Shown here piece by piece: positions 40,819 through 51,450 of a DNA stretch of 64,000 nucleotides. Below the pieces are notes generated by a model. The model had not been told where the DNA came from. It ran no database searches and worked only from the letters and a program-made list of their open reading frames with translations. The position numbers and the translations under genes were made by a program. Position 1 is the first letter of the stretch; each line of letters begins with the position of its first letter. Source of the stretch: Histomonas meleagridis (taxonomy: Eukaryota > Parabasalia > Tritrichomonadida > Dientamoebidae); the NCBI GenBank assembly GCA_020186115.1, contig WSYJ01000176.1, forward strand, positions 124,001 to 188,000, given 5' to 3'.

Positions 40819-42160
40819 ATGTATCCAATTTATAAAAGAAAGAGAGAAATGCAAGATGCATTCGAAACAATAGTTAAAAATGAATTAAATAATCAAAATT
40901 CACAATTAAAAGGTAATTTGAGTCTTCAATATTTTATTAATCTTTTGAATGAAAAATATAATAGGGAGATTAAATTTACACCTGAATTTAATACTGGTAC
41001 AAAGCCATTAGTCGAAACATACAACAATTTAGTTAATTATTTTATAGATGACAACTTAGAAAGAATAACAGATAAACAATATAAAAATAAACATTTTAAC
41101 AATTATGAACAATTTGAATATAATTTTATTAAAATTTTTATCGAAAATGAAAAAATTACACCTATCAATAGAAAAATTGGAGGAAAAACAATCCCAGAGC
41201 ATTATGCATATTATAATATTGAAAAGACTATCAAAAAATTGAATGAGATTTTGCACACGAAGTTTTTGAAGCTGAAAAAAAGCCTATCAAATTTAATGAA
41301 TATTGTAAAGAATCAAAAGAATATTAATGTGATATCGAAATAATTGATAATAAAATTGGGAACGTATAATGGTGAATATCAAATGGATTTATTTTTTTCT
41401 GATTATGATGGAATCACTAAAACAGAGACAAAATATTGTTATTTATTAGCAGTTGAAGTTAGGTCTAGATTTTTATTTTATTCCTATACTAATACAAAAA
41501 TAAATGATAAAATAACTACAAAGAAATCAATAGAATCTATAGCTAATACTTTATTTATTTTATATAATATAGGATTTAATCCTAAAATTATACATTGTGA
41601 TTCCGAAAAAAACATTTTTATCAGAACCTTCACAATATATAATAGCACATTTATCTGGTGTAAAAATAATTCCAGTAAAAAGAATAATTTTAGAAGATAA
41701 ATCTTATCCTATTCATACTTCTTTAGCTATAATAAATAGAATTTGCAGAACTATTAGAGATATGGCTGATAATATGGGTTTAAAAGAAATAGACCTATAT
41801 CATATGAAGAAAATTGTTGGTAATTATAATAATTCATAACATAAAACATTAAGTCAATTAAATCACAAAATAATTTCACCATTAGAAGCTTTTAATCAAA
41901 GAAAATCTTTTGGTTTAGAGTTACATAAATTAAATGATAAAATTATAAATCAAGAAGGATTTTATTTACCTCCTGGTACAACAGTATCAGTTTATAATAC
42001 AGATCAACTAAATAAGAGATCAAAAATATTATCAGATATTTTTATAGTAGATAATTTCGAAAAAGGTAAATATAATATTTATAATGAAAAAGGAATAAAA
42101 ATGTCAGTACCAAGATATTTATTAAATCCTGTGCCTAATCTCATTAATCTTAATAAATAA
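40819..42160 (+). pseudogene. Maverick retroviral-type integrase, broken
   Basis: ATG 40819. The N-terminal 150 residues are helical and the first frame ends at 41341-41343. The rve core follows in other frames: YQMDLFFSDYDG (first catalytic Asp, about 41380), LLAVEVRSRFLF, IIHCDSEKNIF (second Asp, about 41600). The third position lies in LAIINRICRTIRDMA, where an acidic residue would be expected and Asn is seen. The C-terminal part has ISPLEAFNQRK and a small beta domain (PPGTTVSVYNT). Frame changes near 41255, 41345 and 41600 and a stop at 41837-41839 leave no functional enzyme. Its end overlaps the convergent next gene by 11 bp. Confidence 0.82.
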
Positions 42161-42671
42161 ATACTTTTTCTAATGATATATTAAATTCATTTATTAATGT
42201 GTTATATTCTTTATTATATTGAGAATTAAAATCATATATATTAATCTTAATTGAATGAACTTTTTTAATTGGATTTACATGTTTTAAACAACCAGGTTCA
42301 GGATCTTCATAACTTAATCTAACTTGATTAAAATCAATTTCTAAAATTAAACTTATAGCTTGTACTAAATCATTAGCATTAATAATAATTTTTCCACTAT
42401 TATCAATTAAATTTGCTATTAATTTCACATTATTCGTCTTTAATATCGCACTAAATGTTGAAGCTATATGTTTATATAAAACACTTGCATTATCAGTATT
42501 AAGTTCAGTTTTCCTTGTAATTATTTTTGGTGTTTCTTCATTAACTTCAGGATAATGTGCTGGTGTTTCACTATTGTTATTATTTATAATAACTTTACAA
42601 TTAGCACTAGAACTATTATGTTTAGTATTATTCTTCCCTACATAAGGTGGGAAATCACTTATTTTAATCAT
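42150..42671 (-). CDS. Maverick protein of unknown function
   Basis: 173 residues, intact. The N-terminus is Asn/Ser-rich and likely disordered; the C-terminal half alternates beta-like segments (KIIINANDLVQAISLILEID, KKVHSIKINIYDF). It lies between integrase and structural genes and is transcribed with the latter. No family recognised. Confidence 0.55.
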   Translation of the reverse strand: MIKISDFPPYVGKNNTKHNSSSANCKVIINNNNSETPAHYPEVNEETPKIITRKTELNTDNASVLYKHIASTFSAILKTNNVKLIANLIDNSGKIIINANDLVQAISLILEIDFNQVRLSYEDPEPGCLKHVNPIKKVHSIKINIYDFNSQYNKEYNTLINEFNISLEKVFIY

Positions 42672-42702
42672 AAAAAATAATGATTTTTAAATTTTTTTTT
42701 AT

Positions 42703-44113
42703 TTAGAAACCACGATTACTGTCAATATATGTATATAATGCTGTTTTAACAGCTTCATATTTATTCTTATCTTGTAAAATTTCAGAAACTGCTTGCTTTG
42801 AAGCGCTTGTTAAATAATTTTCTCCTGTATCTTCTCTAATATATTCCTTAGCTGTTTTCTCATCTTTAATATTTTGACCTGCCAATATCTTATTCATTCT
42901 TGTTTTTATAATGTCATTATAAAATTTAGCAGATACAATAAGTATTGGAAACATTCCTTTAATCAGAGCTAACTTTCCAGGAAGTTGTTCATCATTAGCA
43001 TTATTCTTTTGATAATCTTTAAGATAATCATTATAAATTGGCTTAATAACATAACTAGTAAACACTTGATTTGCTGTTCTCCTTCTTGGCTTGTGTGTTT
43101 TATAAACATCTCTAACACCTGTATCTTGATAATACTTTAAATTAAATTTATCAACAGTATCCATAATTTGTCTACCTTCTGGGGTAGGTTCTGCCCTAGG
43201 ATCATCAAATGGCTTATTATCATCATATGAAACTTTTCTTATATATGTATCCATAAATTCATCGAAATCCTCTATATGTCGACCTTTTGCTCTCAAAAGT
43301 TTTCTATTTTGTGGACTACCATATCTTTGTTGTAAAAATTATATATATTGTCTTTCATAGGGGTCATGTTGTTTAACTGTCCATCCATTTACAAATTTTG
43401 CTCTTTTATGTTGATCTGCAACTATAACATCTGGAATACCATCCTTATTTATATCTTCTTCAATTGCAGTCCAATGATATCTTGGATCCTTTTTATCTTT
43501 ATTATGTTTTTCAACTAATGCTCTTGCTCCTTCTATTGTTTGAAGCTCTCTAATTTTTTTAACATCTTTCTTCAAATCAAGAATAAGATGTGCTAATGTA
43601 TCCATATTTTCATCCAATATAACATTACTTCCTCCAGTATATTTATATTTTGATTTATCTTCTATAAAATCATACATTTTACCATCAGGAGTTCTAATTT
43701 GATATTTATGAGGTCTTATTGGTGGTGGTGAATTTTTAGTATTTGTTACTTCTTTTTTGATATTTTCCAACCACTTTTTCATATCCCAATGGTGGAATTT
43801 CGTTAGACAAAATTGGGTTAATGTCCTCGATAGTTACTGTTGGTTGCATTGATGAAAAATGATCTTCTTCATTTTCTGTTTGTTCTTCTATAGCGTCCTC
43901 CTTTTCTACCTCTGGATGAAATGATGGTAATTCATAAAAGAATGGATGTCCAATATTTTGTAAATATGACAATATATCGTCCCATAAAGTATTCTCATCT
44001 ATACCAGATGATTTTTGATTACGCCATATGTTTATTTGTCTATTGAGGTCATTCATAGTTTTAATGTTTTGTTTAATTCGCCATTGTTTTAATTTATCAA
44101 TAGCAGCATTCAT
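42703..44113 (-). pseudogene. Maverick structural-type protein, broken
   Basis: Three open pieces on one strand form one gene. 44113-43736 starts MNAAIDKLKQWRIKQNIK; a frameshift at an A-run near 43770 moves the reading to the frame of 43782-43339; a TAA at 43339-43341 interrupts it, but the same frame continues to 42703 (the sequence after the stop reads FLQQRYGSPQNRKLLRAKGR). About 470 residues in all, with one GIPDVIVADQH segment and a Lys-rich C-terminal half. Reminiscent of large structural proteins of trichomonad Mavericks, but no domain can be named. Confidence 0.65.
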
Positions 44114-44209
44114 ATCGACCCCAGAACATTGAGATAAGTAGCTATTTCATTATCTATACCACTTTCTTTATATGATATTAAAAAAAAATGAATTTTAATT
44201 TATCATTTT

Positions 44210-45012
44210 TTATTCAATTTTTATTTTTTGTTTATTAACGTCAATAATCATTTTTTGATGACCAGTTAATTTTTGATAAACTGAATAAATTTGATCTTTA
44301 GTATAAGACAATGGTATTTGAGCTAACATATAAATTAATTGTTGTTTAGAGAAATTAGGAAATATAAATATAGTACTTACATTAGCTTTAACTTCAGCAG
44401 GTAAAGATTTCCAAAATTGTACAGCGAAAAATACAGAACATTGAATATGAGCTAATTTAGTAAATAATTGATTAAAATAACTAGTAGGTTTTTTAAATGA
44501 AGGACTATTAGCACAATCTTCAAAAAATATTATAGTATGTAAAGTTAAATTATTAAAATTATTATTATATAATTTTTCAAATAATTCAGATATTTGATTA
44601 TCTACTATTTTATTTTCCCAATGATTATTTTTAATTTCATTATAAAATTGTTTCCATTTTAATATATCTTTAACTATATCTTCTGCTTGATTTTCAGCTA
44701 CATATAATATTGGAATCTTTATTAAAGGTTTTAATGATTCAAATGTAGGATCATTTTCTAATCCATTTTTATTAATATAAATTAAAATTAATGAGTTCTA
44801 GGACTAATATTACTAATTTTAATAATTTCTCTAATTATACATTGAGTTTTCCCACTTCTTTGTCTACCTACTGCTATATTTAAAGAATTATAAGGTAAAT
44901 TTACTTCTGGATGAATTTCACTTATTAATTCTTCATTTAATTTAAATTTATTTTTATATAAACAATAATCAATCATATTATCTATGACATCAATATTAAT
45001 ATCGTTTTCCAT
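44210..45012 (-). pseudogene. Maverick genome-packaging ATPase (FtsK/HerA-like), one frameshift
   Basis: The start at 45012 gives the N-terminal part with Walker A GRQRSGKT and ends prematurely at 44788. Immediately downstream (from about 44795) another frame, lacking a start codon, is open to TAA 44210-44212, about 195 residues. It holds a Walker B-like strand TIIFFEDCANS and the sensor-region segment SVFFAVQFWKSLP. Together they make a 265-residue A32/FtsK-HerA-type packaging ATPase, the typical size for Mavericks. Only one frameshift separates it from an intact gene. Confidence 0.8.
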
Positions 45013-45051
45013 AAAATAAAATAATTTTATAAAATCATTTCATTATTATTA
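45013..45051. promoter_or_regulatory. 39-bp divergent intergenic segment in the Maverick
   Basis: Separates the ATPase (leftward) from the 45052 gene (rightward). Its shortness implies a compact bidirectional promoter. Confidence 0.35.
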
Positions 45052-45444
45052 ATGGAATCTCTTTATACATGCTTTGCACAAGAATTTAAAGATTGTGATT
45101 TTACTGCTATAAATATTAAACCTTCGTTTTCTATTGTTAAAAATAAAAATGTAATAACATTAACTGTAACTGTATATAATAAATATCATAATTTATTAAG
45201 AAAACAAATTTATAAATTTATAGATGAAAAATATCATCTCATCATTAAAAATCCTTTACAATATATAACACCTGAACAATCAGATCAAGCTTATCAAATA
45301 TCTAAAATGGAATTATTAAATCAAATATTTAATAATGATTTTAACAATTATAATGCTTATGTAAATAAATTAAATGTTTTACAAAATTATGCAAACTCAA
45401 TAATGCCTCAAAATCAAAATGATCAAGCTCAAAATGTTCTATAA
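45052..45444 (+). CDS. Small Maverick protein, unknown function
   Basis: 130 residues, intact. The N-terminal half is beta-rich (FTAINIKPSFSIVKNKNVIT), the C-terminal half helical and Asn/Gln-rich. No family recognised. It points away from the ATPase. Confidence 0.55.
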   Translation: MESLYTCFAQEFKDCDFTAINIKPSFSIVKNKNVITLTVTVYNKYHNLLRKQIYKFIDEKYHLIIKNPLQYITPEQSDQAYQISKMELLNQIFNNDFNNYNAYVNKLNVLQNYANSIMPQNQNDQAQNVL

Positions 45445-46161
45445 ATAAAAATAATGTCGTTAATATTTTCTATCGTTCGAAAAGTGACACATTTGAATGA
45501 ATAAATGAACAATGATTTGTTATGTGATTTTTATGGACAGGGGATCAATGATAAAAAATTGAATTGATTTTGAACGTATTTTTTCACTTCTGAATTAACG
45601 ATAGATTCAATTTTTACAGTTATGTCCTAACTTAAGATATAAATAGATTTTTGAGATCATGGGAAACGATCAGTAAATCATTTATACAAAAAATATTTGA
45701 TAATACATACTTTATTCAGTTCAAAAAGTCATTGAGATCAAAACTCTCAGAAAACAACATTATCGCTATTCAATTTAATGATCGTATATTTTGACAAGAA
45801 CTATGATCGTAACTTTGAATCTTAAAGTCAATTTGGCATTTTTTGCCTTTAACGTTCATCTATCGTATTAATCAAACATTACTTTTTTCATAAACCATTG
45901 AAATAAATTGAATGGTTTACATCACATCACTATTCAAATGTTGTCTAGAGTACGAGTGGGGTGTGAAATTGGAGAGTTTACTAAGGAGTACTATATGATT
46001 GTTTAGTTTATTGATCGGTATCTTCCGGATGAAAATGAAGATGCATAGATTAAATCCATTTTTTAGACACAACAATGAAAAAAAATGTTGTTTGAGGTTG
46101 TTTATTGAATGAATTGTAGGATTCCTCGTACTTGATCGAATTTGCGTTGGCTTACCAGCTT
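45445..46161. other. Maverick-internal spacer without a supported gene
   Basis: AT-rich except for a short mixed-composition piece near 45950-46030. The frames there contain several stops. Possibly an insertion of another element together with the chromodomain piece that follows. Confidence 0.4.
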
Positions 46162-46326
46162 CTATATGTAATCGCCTAAAAGATCATCGCAATTTGTTAA
46201 GCAATTTGCTGGTTCCGCTGTTATTGAGCCATCCTCCCATAACAATACGAAGTAAAGGACTTCGTTTGTTCCTTCCATGCGGAAGTAGTGGTCGAGGATG
46301 CTTGTGACAAGATACTCTCTTTCCAT
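46162..46326 (-). CDS. Chromodomain micro-protein or fragment
   Basis: 54 residues from ATG 46324-46326 to TAG 46162-46164. The whole frame fits one chromodomain: EYLVTSILDH (consensus YeVEkIldhr), VLYFVLLWED (consensus YlVKWkgy), TAEPANCL (consensus TWEPeenL) and CDDLLGDY (the C-terminal helix). Two of the three aromatic cage positions (Tyr, Trp) are kept, while the Trp of the WEP motif is Ala. The frame stays open about 28 codons upstream of the ATG. Chromodomains read methylated H3 tails and occur at the C-terminus of some retroelement and Polinton integrases. Here it is separated from the integrase by 4 kb and sits between the 45052 gene and the capsid gene. It could be a targeting module of the element, a captured host fragment or a relic of another transposon. 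Confidence 0.6.
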   Translation of the reverse strand: MEREYLVTSILDHYFRMEGTNEVLYFVLLWEDGSITAEPANCLTNCDDLLGDYI

Positions 46327-46470
46327 TTGTTCAGATGAATTTAGTGTACCCCAATATAAACTATAAAAATATAATGATTTATCTAAGACTATTATGATGT
46401 TTTTAAATCATTTCAAGTTTATTTAGTATATGATCATATGATGATTATTTTATATATAATTAATTTTTAT

Positions 46471-48097
46471 TTAATAACCATCAGGGGTACCATTAGAATG
46501 ATATTTCAAACCGTTGTGTAAATCTAATGTGAAATAAGTATCACGACATATAAATTATTGTGGTGGAGGCGGATGATTTCCAGCATCATCTACATTATAA
46601 TATGTATCGTTAGCTAGTGTATAAATAGGCTGTCCCCTAATTTGTATTGGTATATTTTGTCCATTAGAATCTAAACCATCAAATACGTAACCACCACGCG
46701 AACGTTCACATTGTATATTAAGCATAAAAGAAGTAGCATCACTTAATGTATTATTATATCTTGTACCATTTGAAGCATTCCTATCCATAGTTAAAGAATC
46801 TTCGAATTCTTTAGTACATTGTATACCACCATCTAAATCAGAAGCAACTAATTGATATTGTAAAAATCTAGCACCTAAAGTAGAAATAGGTTCATCAGGA
46901 TAATTTTGACCTGCAATAGTTAATTGTACATTATTATAAATAGGATTATCGAAACAAGTATAATCATTAGCATTTTTTGGAAATACAACTGTAATAGTTG
47001 TGACATCAAATAAAGGCATATTAATAGTAGATTGTATACCAGATTCTGTAGCAGCTAAAGCAAATGCATTATAATCTAATTGTTGTGAAGGAATTAATAA
47101 ACCTCCAGGTTGTTGAAGTATTTGAGCTATTTGATTTAAAGTTTCTTCTTTAACTCCAAATCCAAACATATTAGATTTACATGAAAGTACAGTTAAACCT
47201 GTACAATATAGAGAAACATTCTCAGATGCAGTATCAATAGTATGATTAGTTTCAGTATCACATTTAAATGTAGTAGTTATATTAGCAGAATTACCTATTT
47301 GAGTAAAACCATGAGTAAATAAAGGTAAATTATTAAATGTAGCATTAATAGTAGAATCTTCTAAAAAATTCTTTAACTTCTTTAATTTTACGTGGATCTA
47401 CTTGACACCAAATTAAACCATTTTGTTTAACATAAAACTTTAATTCAATATCACCAACTAATCTATTTGGATATAAATCAAATGCTTGTAAAGCTAATAT
47501 ATCTTCAAATGGAAGATTCATTTCAAATTCGATATCATGTTTATTTCCATCTGCAATTGTATTTAAATCAACATAAGTACCAAAAACAGATTGAGAATAT
47601 TCTGAAACATTTTCATATAAAATATGTGTATATTTTCTAGTTTTCTTTTCAGCATAGGGTTTAATTGTAGAATAACAATAACCTTCACGACAACATTCAT
47701 TTTGTTGATAACCAGTAGATATATTATTAGACATAATTTGTCATTGATCTAATAATTGATTAGAACTCTTAAAACCTATAAATATTTTAACTAAATTCTC
47801 AGGATCTGACAAATTACCAGATGAAATAGCTTTTGATAATTGTACAGTTATTCTAAGTTTAAAATTAATAAAACCTTCAGTTATTTGTGAAACCATATGA
47901 TCACCATGTGTAATTCTTAATCTAGTTTCTTGAGATTGATTAAATGGTGCATTTTGATCATGACAATCTTCAGTTCTTAAAATAAAAGAACGAGTACCAT
48001 CATTTTTAGCAATTAAATCTTTAAGACGATCAAAATAGATCCCAATATTACCTTGATTATGATCTTCATTTTTGAATTGCGTATTATTATAATACAT
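46471..48097 (-). pseudogene. Candidate Maverick major capsid protein, broken
   Basis: A single gene of 1,627 bases that would encode about 541 residues but for three lesions: TGA at 47741-47743, one extra T in a T-run near 47365-47370 that shifts the frame, and TAA at 46555-46557 with the same frame continuing to TAA 46471-46473. The first part includes KIFIGFKSSNQLLDQ, a motif style seen in double-jelly-roll capsids, and PFEDILALQAFDLYPNRL. The second has FDVTTITVVFPKNANDY, NPIYNNVQLTIAGQNYPDEP and a Gly/Asn-rich C-terminus. Length, position and the two beta-rich halves fit the double-jelly-roll major capsid of Polintons; confirmation needs structure prediction. Confidence 0.65.
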
Positions 48098-48109
48098 TGA
48101 TGAAAATGA

Positions 48110-48640
48110 AAAATATTTTCCATAATATTTAATTAAGTGGGGTTTGTGGAATAAATTTAAAAACGGAATAAAAAAATAGGACCTTCACTTGAAAGTTCAA
48201 TTTCATATAACATAGAATATTGTTATTTTACTGAAGCAATCAATAAAAGTTTTATGGAGGAACTTTGAATGTACCATCGATTCCAGCAATACTTGATTCA
48301 GGTACTTTTTGCAACATATAATCTGATACAAAACTCGAAAATGTATGATTATTTTCAATTGTAATTATCAAAAATAATGACCTATGCCCATCTATCGTCT
48401 TCCGATAATCTGGTATTTCTCGATATTGACGATTAAGTTCATATACTAAATTTTGAACATTTTTGTAATCTATTATATTTTTTCGTTGGCCTGGGGGGGT
48501 TTTAGTTTCGATCCACTGAAAAATACTATAGAAAATAATAGTTGGTGCTATTTGATACTTGTTTTTATTATAGCACCTAACAATTTTTGCTTGAACTTGT
48601 TCTTCCGTAAAAATTAAATTTTAATTGTGTTATATTGAGC
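48110..48640 (-). pseudogene. MULE-type transposase remnant
   Basis: On the minus strand from about 48620 a frame reads FTEEQVQAKIVRCYNKNKYQ ... GHRSLFLIITIENNHTF ... IAGIDGTFKVPP. The (V/I)DGTFKV motif is the first Asp block of Mutator-like (MULE) transposases. It stops shortly afterwards; a shifted frame continues briefly (about 48100-48240). The fragment lacks the zinc finger and the rest of the catalytic domain. It abuts the truncated right side of the Maverick. Confidence 0.55.
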
Positions 48641-49910
48641 ACATGAATGTGCACCTTTGATTTGATAATAAAATTGTATTAAATCAGGAGCAAAATTGAT
48701 AATTGCATAGCAAGGACAATGATTCTGTACACTCCTGTTGTGCCATGAATAAATCTGTGAAATGTTCTTATATATTTTTTCAACCCATAACGTTCGAATT
48801 GATATTTGTAATTGTTAATTTGAATATAATAAGGAATTCCTGGTTAAATTGGGTCGTAACGATATGGCCATTGGTATTGGGTGTCCGGATAAATTTTAGT
48901 ATTTTAATATCAGAAAATGCTACAAACAAAATTTTCATAGTAAAGTAAACTTTACTCAATGTAACCACCCTCATTATCAATACAGGCTTGGAGTCTCCTT
49001 TCCCATTCTCTAAAGACGGATTCAAGTTCATCTCTTGTGATCTTCTCCAATATTGACTTAATTGCCTCAAAAAGTTCATCTTCTGAGACAAACCCTGAAC
49101 CTTTTAATTCATTTTTAACTTTACCAAAAAGATAAAAGTCTGATGGTGCTAAATCTGGCGAAAATGCTGGATGAGAGCATAAAGATAACCCATTTTTGGT
49201 GGCAAACTTCTTGATTTCATTTGACCGATGAGGTGTCGCATTGTCCATATGCACCACAACTTTTCTTTTCGGCCGCCCTTCCATTTGCTGAGGATTTGTT
49301 TTTACAATTTTTTTTAGAATAGATTCAGTAAAGTAAGAGCTATTAAATTTATTACCATAAAATAACATTTCAACTATTCTAAATGTCAAAGGAGACCAAA
49401 AAACCGTTAGCATTCTTTTTGGTGTTGATATAATTCTTCTAGGTCTTGTAAAAGGTTTTTGATCAGGCTGGAGCCATTGAATTTCAAAATCTTCTGTAAA
49501 ATAACACCAGCTCTCATCACCTGTTAAGAAGAACTTCCAAGATTGGTGACGTGCCTGTTGAATAATTTCCAAAAGTTGTTTTGACTTATCAATATGTTGT
49601 AATTTTTGTTCATAAGAAAGTGTGTGAGGAACGAACCTTAAATGCTTCACAACAAATCCCATTTTGCGGAGATGATCATGGATTGTACTTTTTGGGATTT
49701 TTAAAGTTGTGCTCAATGTTTTGACACTGTGAAATGGCATTTGTTCTAATTGATCACAAATTAATAGGTCAATAAAATTATCTGTAAATAAACCGCTGCC
49801 AGTTTTTCTTACCAGAATGTTTTGGCCTAATAACAATTTTCTACACTAATCTGTTATTGTGCTATAGTGAACATTATCTTCACCAAAGTTTTTACAACAT
49901 TTCTTATATA

Positions 49911-51183
49911 GGGGGTGGAAAAAGTCAGTTGGTCAGCTTTTTTTTTGATTTATATTAGATATTAATGAAATCAAATTATATAAATAAAATTTATAATAAA
50001 TATATTTGTATTATTATTATGATACTTTTTTCCAAGTAAATATGATGCATGAAGTAAAACTACTTTTTTTCAGGATACCTCTGGAAGAGAACGTTTAATC
50101 ATTTTAATGTCAGTTCCAATTGAGGAATTACGTTCTGTTGTCCATTTCCTTTGGTTAGAATCAAATGAAAATCAAGACATATATAGGCGATTATGTGCTG
50201 TATATGGTGATAATATTATTACACTTCGAACAGTTCAGAAATGGACAAAAAAGATGAATGAACATACCTTCTCAATTTTCGAACAGAAAAAAACAGGGAG
50301 ACCAAGAAGATCAGATTTAGATCAAAGAATAACCAGTTTTATATTAAGTTATCCATATGCATCGACGAAAAAAATTGCGAAGAATGTAGGCGCAGATCCA
50401 AAAACAGTGAAAAATATAATGATCGATATTTTAGGGATGAAAAAAGTTAACTTCAAATGGATCCCACATAAGTTGACTCCAGAAATTAAAGCCAAAAGAG
50501 CTGCCATTGCTTCTGAATTATTTGAATTCCTTTCTAGTTCAAATGACTACAGACTAAGACACATATTGACGCAAGATAAAACCTGGATTTATTTTGTTAA
50601 CGGGAGAAACTCGATGTGGATTGAATCTGAAGTGCAAAAACCATACAAACCCAAACAAACTATTGCCTCCAAAAAAGTAATGATATCTGTTATATGGTCT
50701 ATAACTGGTATCAAATCAATAACAATGCTCCCGATAGGCCAAAAATTTGATCGAATTTTTTTTTCTGAAGTTGTACTTGGAGATTTGGCAAGGAGAATTT
50801 CAACGAAGGGATATTTTTTGCATATGGATAACGCCCGGTTTCATTTGGTTCATGAAAAATTGAATTAATTGGGGATTAAAAGACTTCCGCAACCCCCGTT
50901 TTCGCCAGACCTCGCACCTTCTGACTTTTTTCTGTTCGGATATCTAAAAAAAATGCTCGAAGGTGAGAAGTTTGATAATGTAGATCAACTTTTTCAAAAG
51001 GTTGAAACATTACTGTATAATATTCCTAAAGATACCTTCAGAGCCGTATATAATGAATGGATGAACAGACTTTTAGTTTCAATTGTAACTCAAAATGAAT
51101 ACATATCATAATAAATAAACAAAATTTCTTTTACTTTTTTATTCATTAAAAAAAATGCTGACGAACGCACTTTTTCCACCCCC
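49911..51183 (+). mobile_element. Mariner element B, nested in mariner A
   Basis: 1,273 bp with 27-bp inverted termini, 49911-49937 (GGGGGTGGAAAAAGTCAGTT ...) and 51157-51183 (its near reverse complement, three mismatches). TA flanks both sides (49909-49910 and 51184-51185). It is inserted at a TA within the transposase gene of element A, in the opposite orientation. Younger than A by position. Confidence 0.9.
50107..51111 (+). pseudogene. Mariner B transposase with one stop codon
   Basis: 334 codons in one frame from ATG 50107 with a single TAA at 50866-50868. Residues 1-120 hold two helix-turn-helix units (TLRTVQKWTKKM; STKKIAKNVGADPKTVKNIM) with the linker KKTGRPRR (the GRPR AT-hook-like motif of mariners). 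The catalytic core has ILTQDKTW (Asp 1, usually TGDETW), LHMDNARFH (Asp 2) and, after the stop, SPDLAPSDFFLFG (Asp 3). A single nonsense mutation is the only obvious lesion apart from the altered first motif. Confidence 0.9.
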
Positions 51184-51450
51184 TATATATATTATTTGGC
51201 TTCAAATTTTTGTTGTACCAATATATGACGAGATGTTTAATATGATCACTCATTTTAAAAATGAAATTTTTAACGTATTTTAAAAATAAACGGATTTTGA
51301 ATCATTATTTTTACTATAACTCATGAACCAAATAAAAATAAGATCCAATATTTAAAATAAAATATCACATACATTTAATGTATTTATATTTGAAATTTTA
51401 ATAAATATTATTCAGCACAAACGCTGATACTAATATTTATCCGAACACCC

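Larger units (their letters stand above)
38283..48110. mobile_element. Truncated, decayed Maverick/Polinton element
   Basis: Ten coding regions with Maverick-type content: fibre-like, retroviral-type integrase, packaging ATPase with Walker A, candidate major capsid and several structural-type proteins of the kind found in trichomonad Mavericks. They run rightward up to about 42.16 kb, then mostly leftward. The left edge is a GC-rich segment starting near 38283. No matching right terminus occurs near 48.1 kb, where MULE-like sequence begins. The protein-primed DNA polymerase B gene that intact Mavericks carry is missing. Nearly every gene has stops or frameshifts. Confidence 0.82.
48952..51253 (-). 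pseudogene. Mariner A transposase, interrupted by mariner B
   Basis: ATG 51251-51253 opens with MSDHIKHLVIYWYNKNLKPN, the start of the N-terminal HTH. The frame reaches the TA at 51184-51185, where mariner B begins, and resumes in register on the other side from 49910 leftwards, interrupted by a TAG near 49,845. The catalytic part (49836-48952) has GDESW (Asp 1), HMDNATPHRS (Asp 2) and SPDLAPSDFYLFG (Asp 3), a DDD triad with the 34-residue type spacing of mariners. The insertion, plus the stop, inactivates it. Confidence 0.88.
48879..51450 (-). mobile_element. Mariner element A, split by nested mariner B
   Basis: Inverted termini: left 48879-48902 (GGGTGTCCGGATAAATTTTA ...) and right 51427-51450 (reverse complement GGGTGTTCGGATAAATATTA ...), 24 bp with two mismatches. 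TA follows the right end; on the left the corresponding bases are TT, with a TA two bases further out. The total is 2,572 bp, but removing the nested element and one TA copy (1,275 bp) gives 1,297 bp, a normal mariner length. The transposase is on the minus strand, its N-terminus right of the nested element and the rest left of it. Confidence 0.85.
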
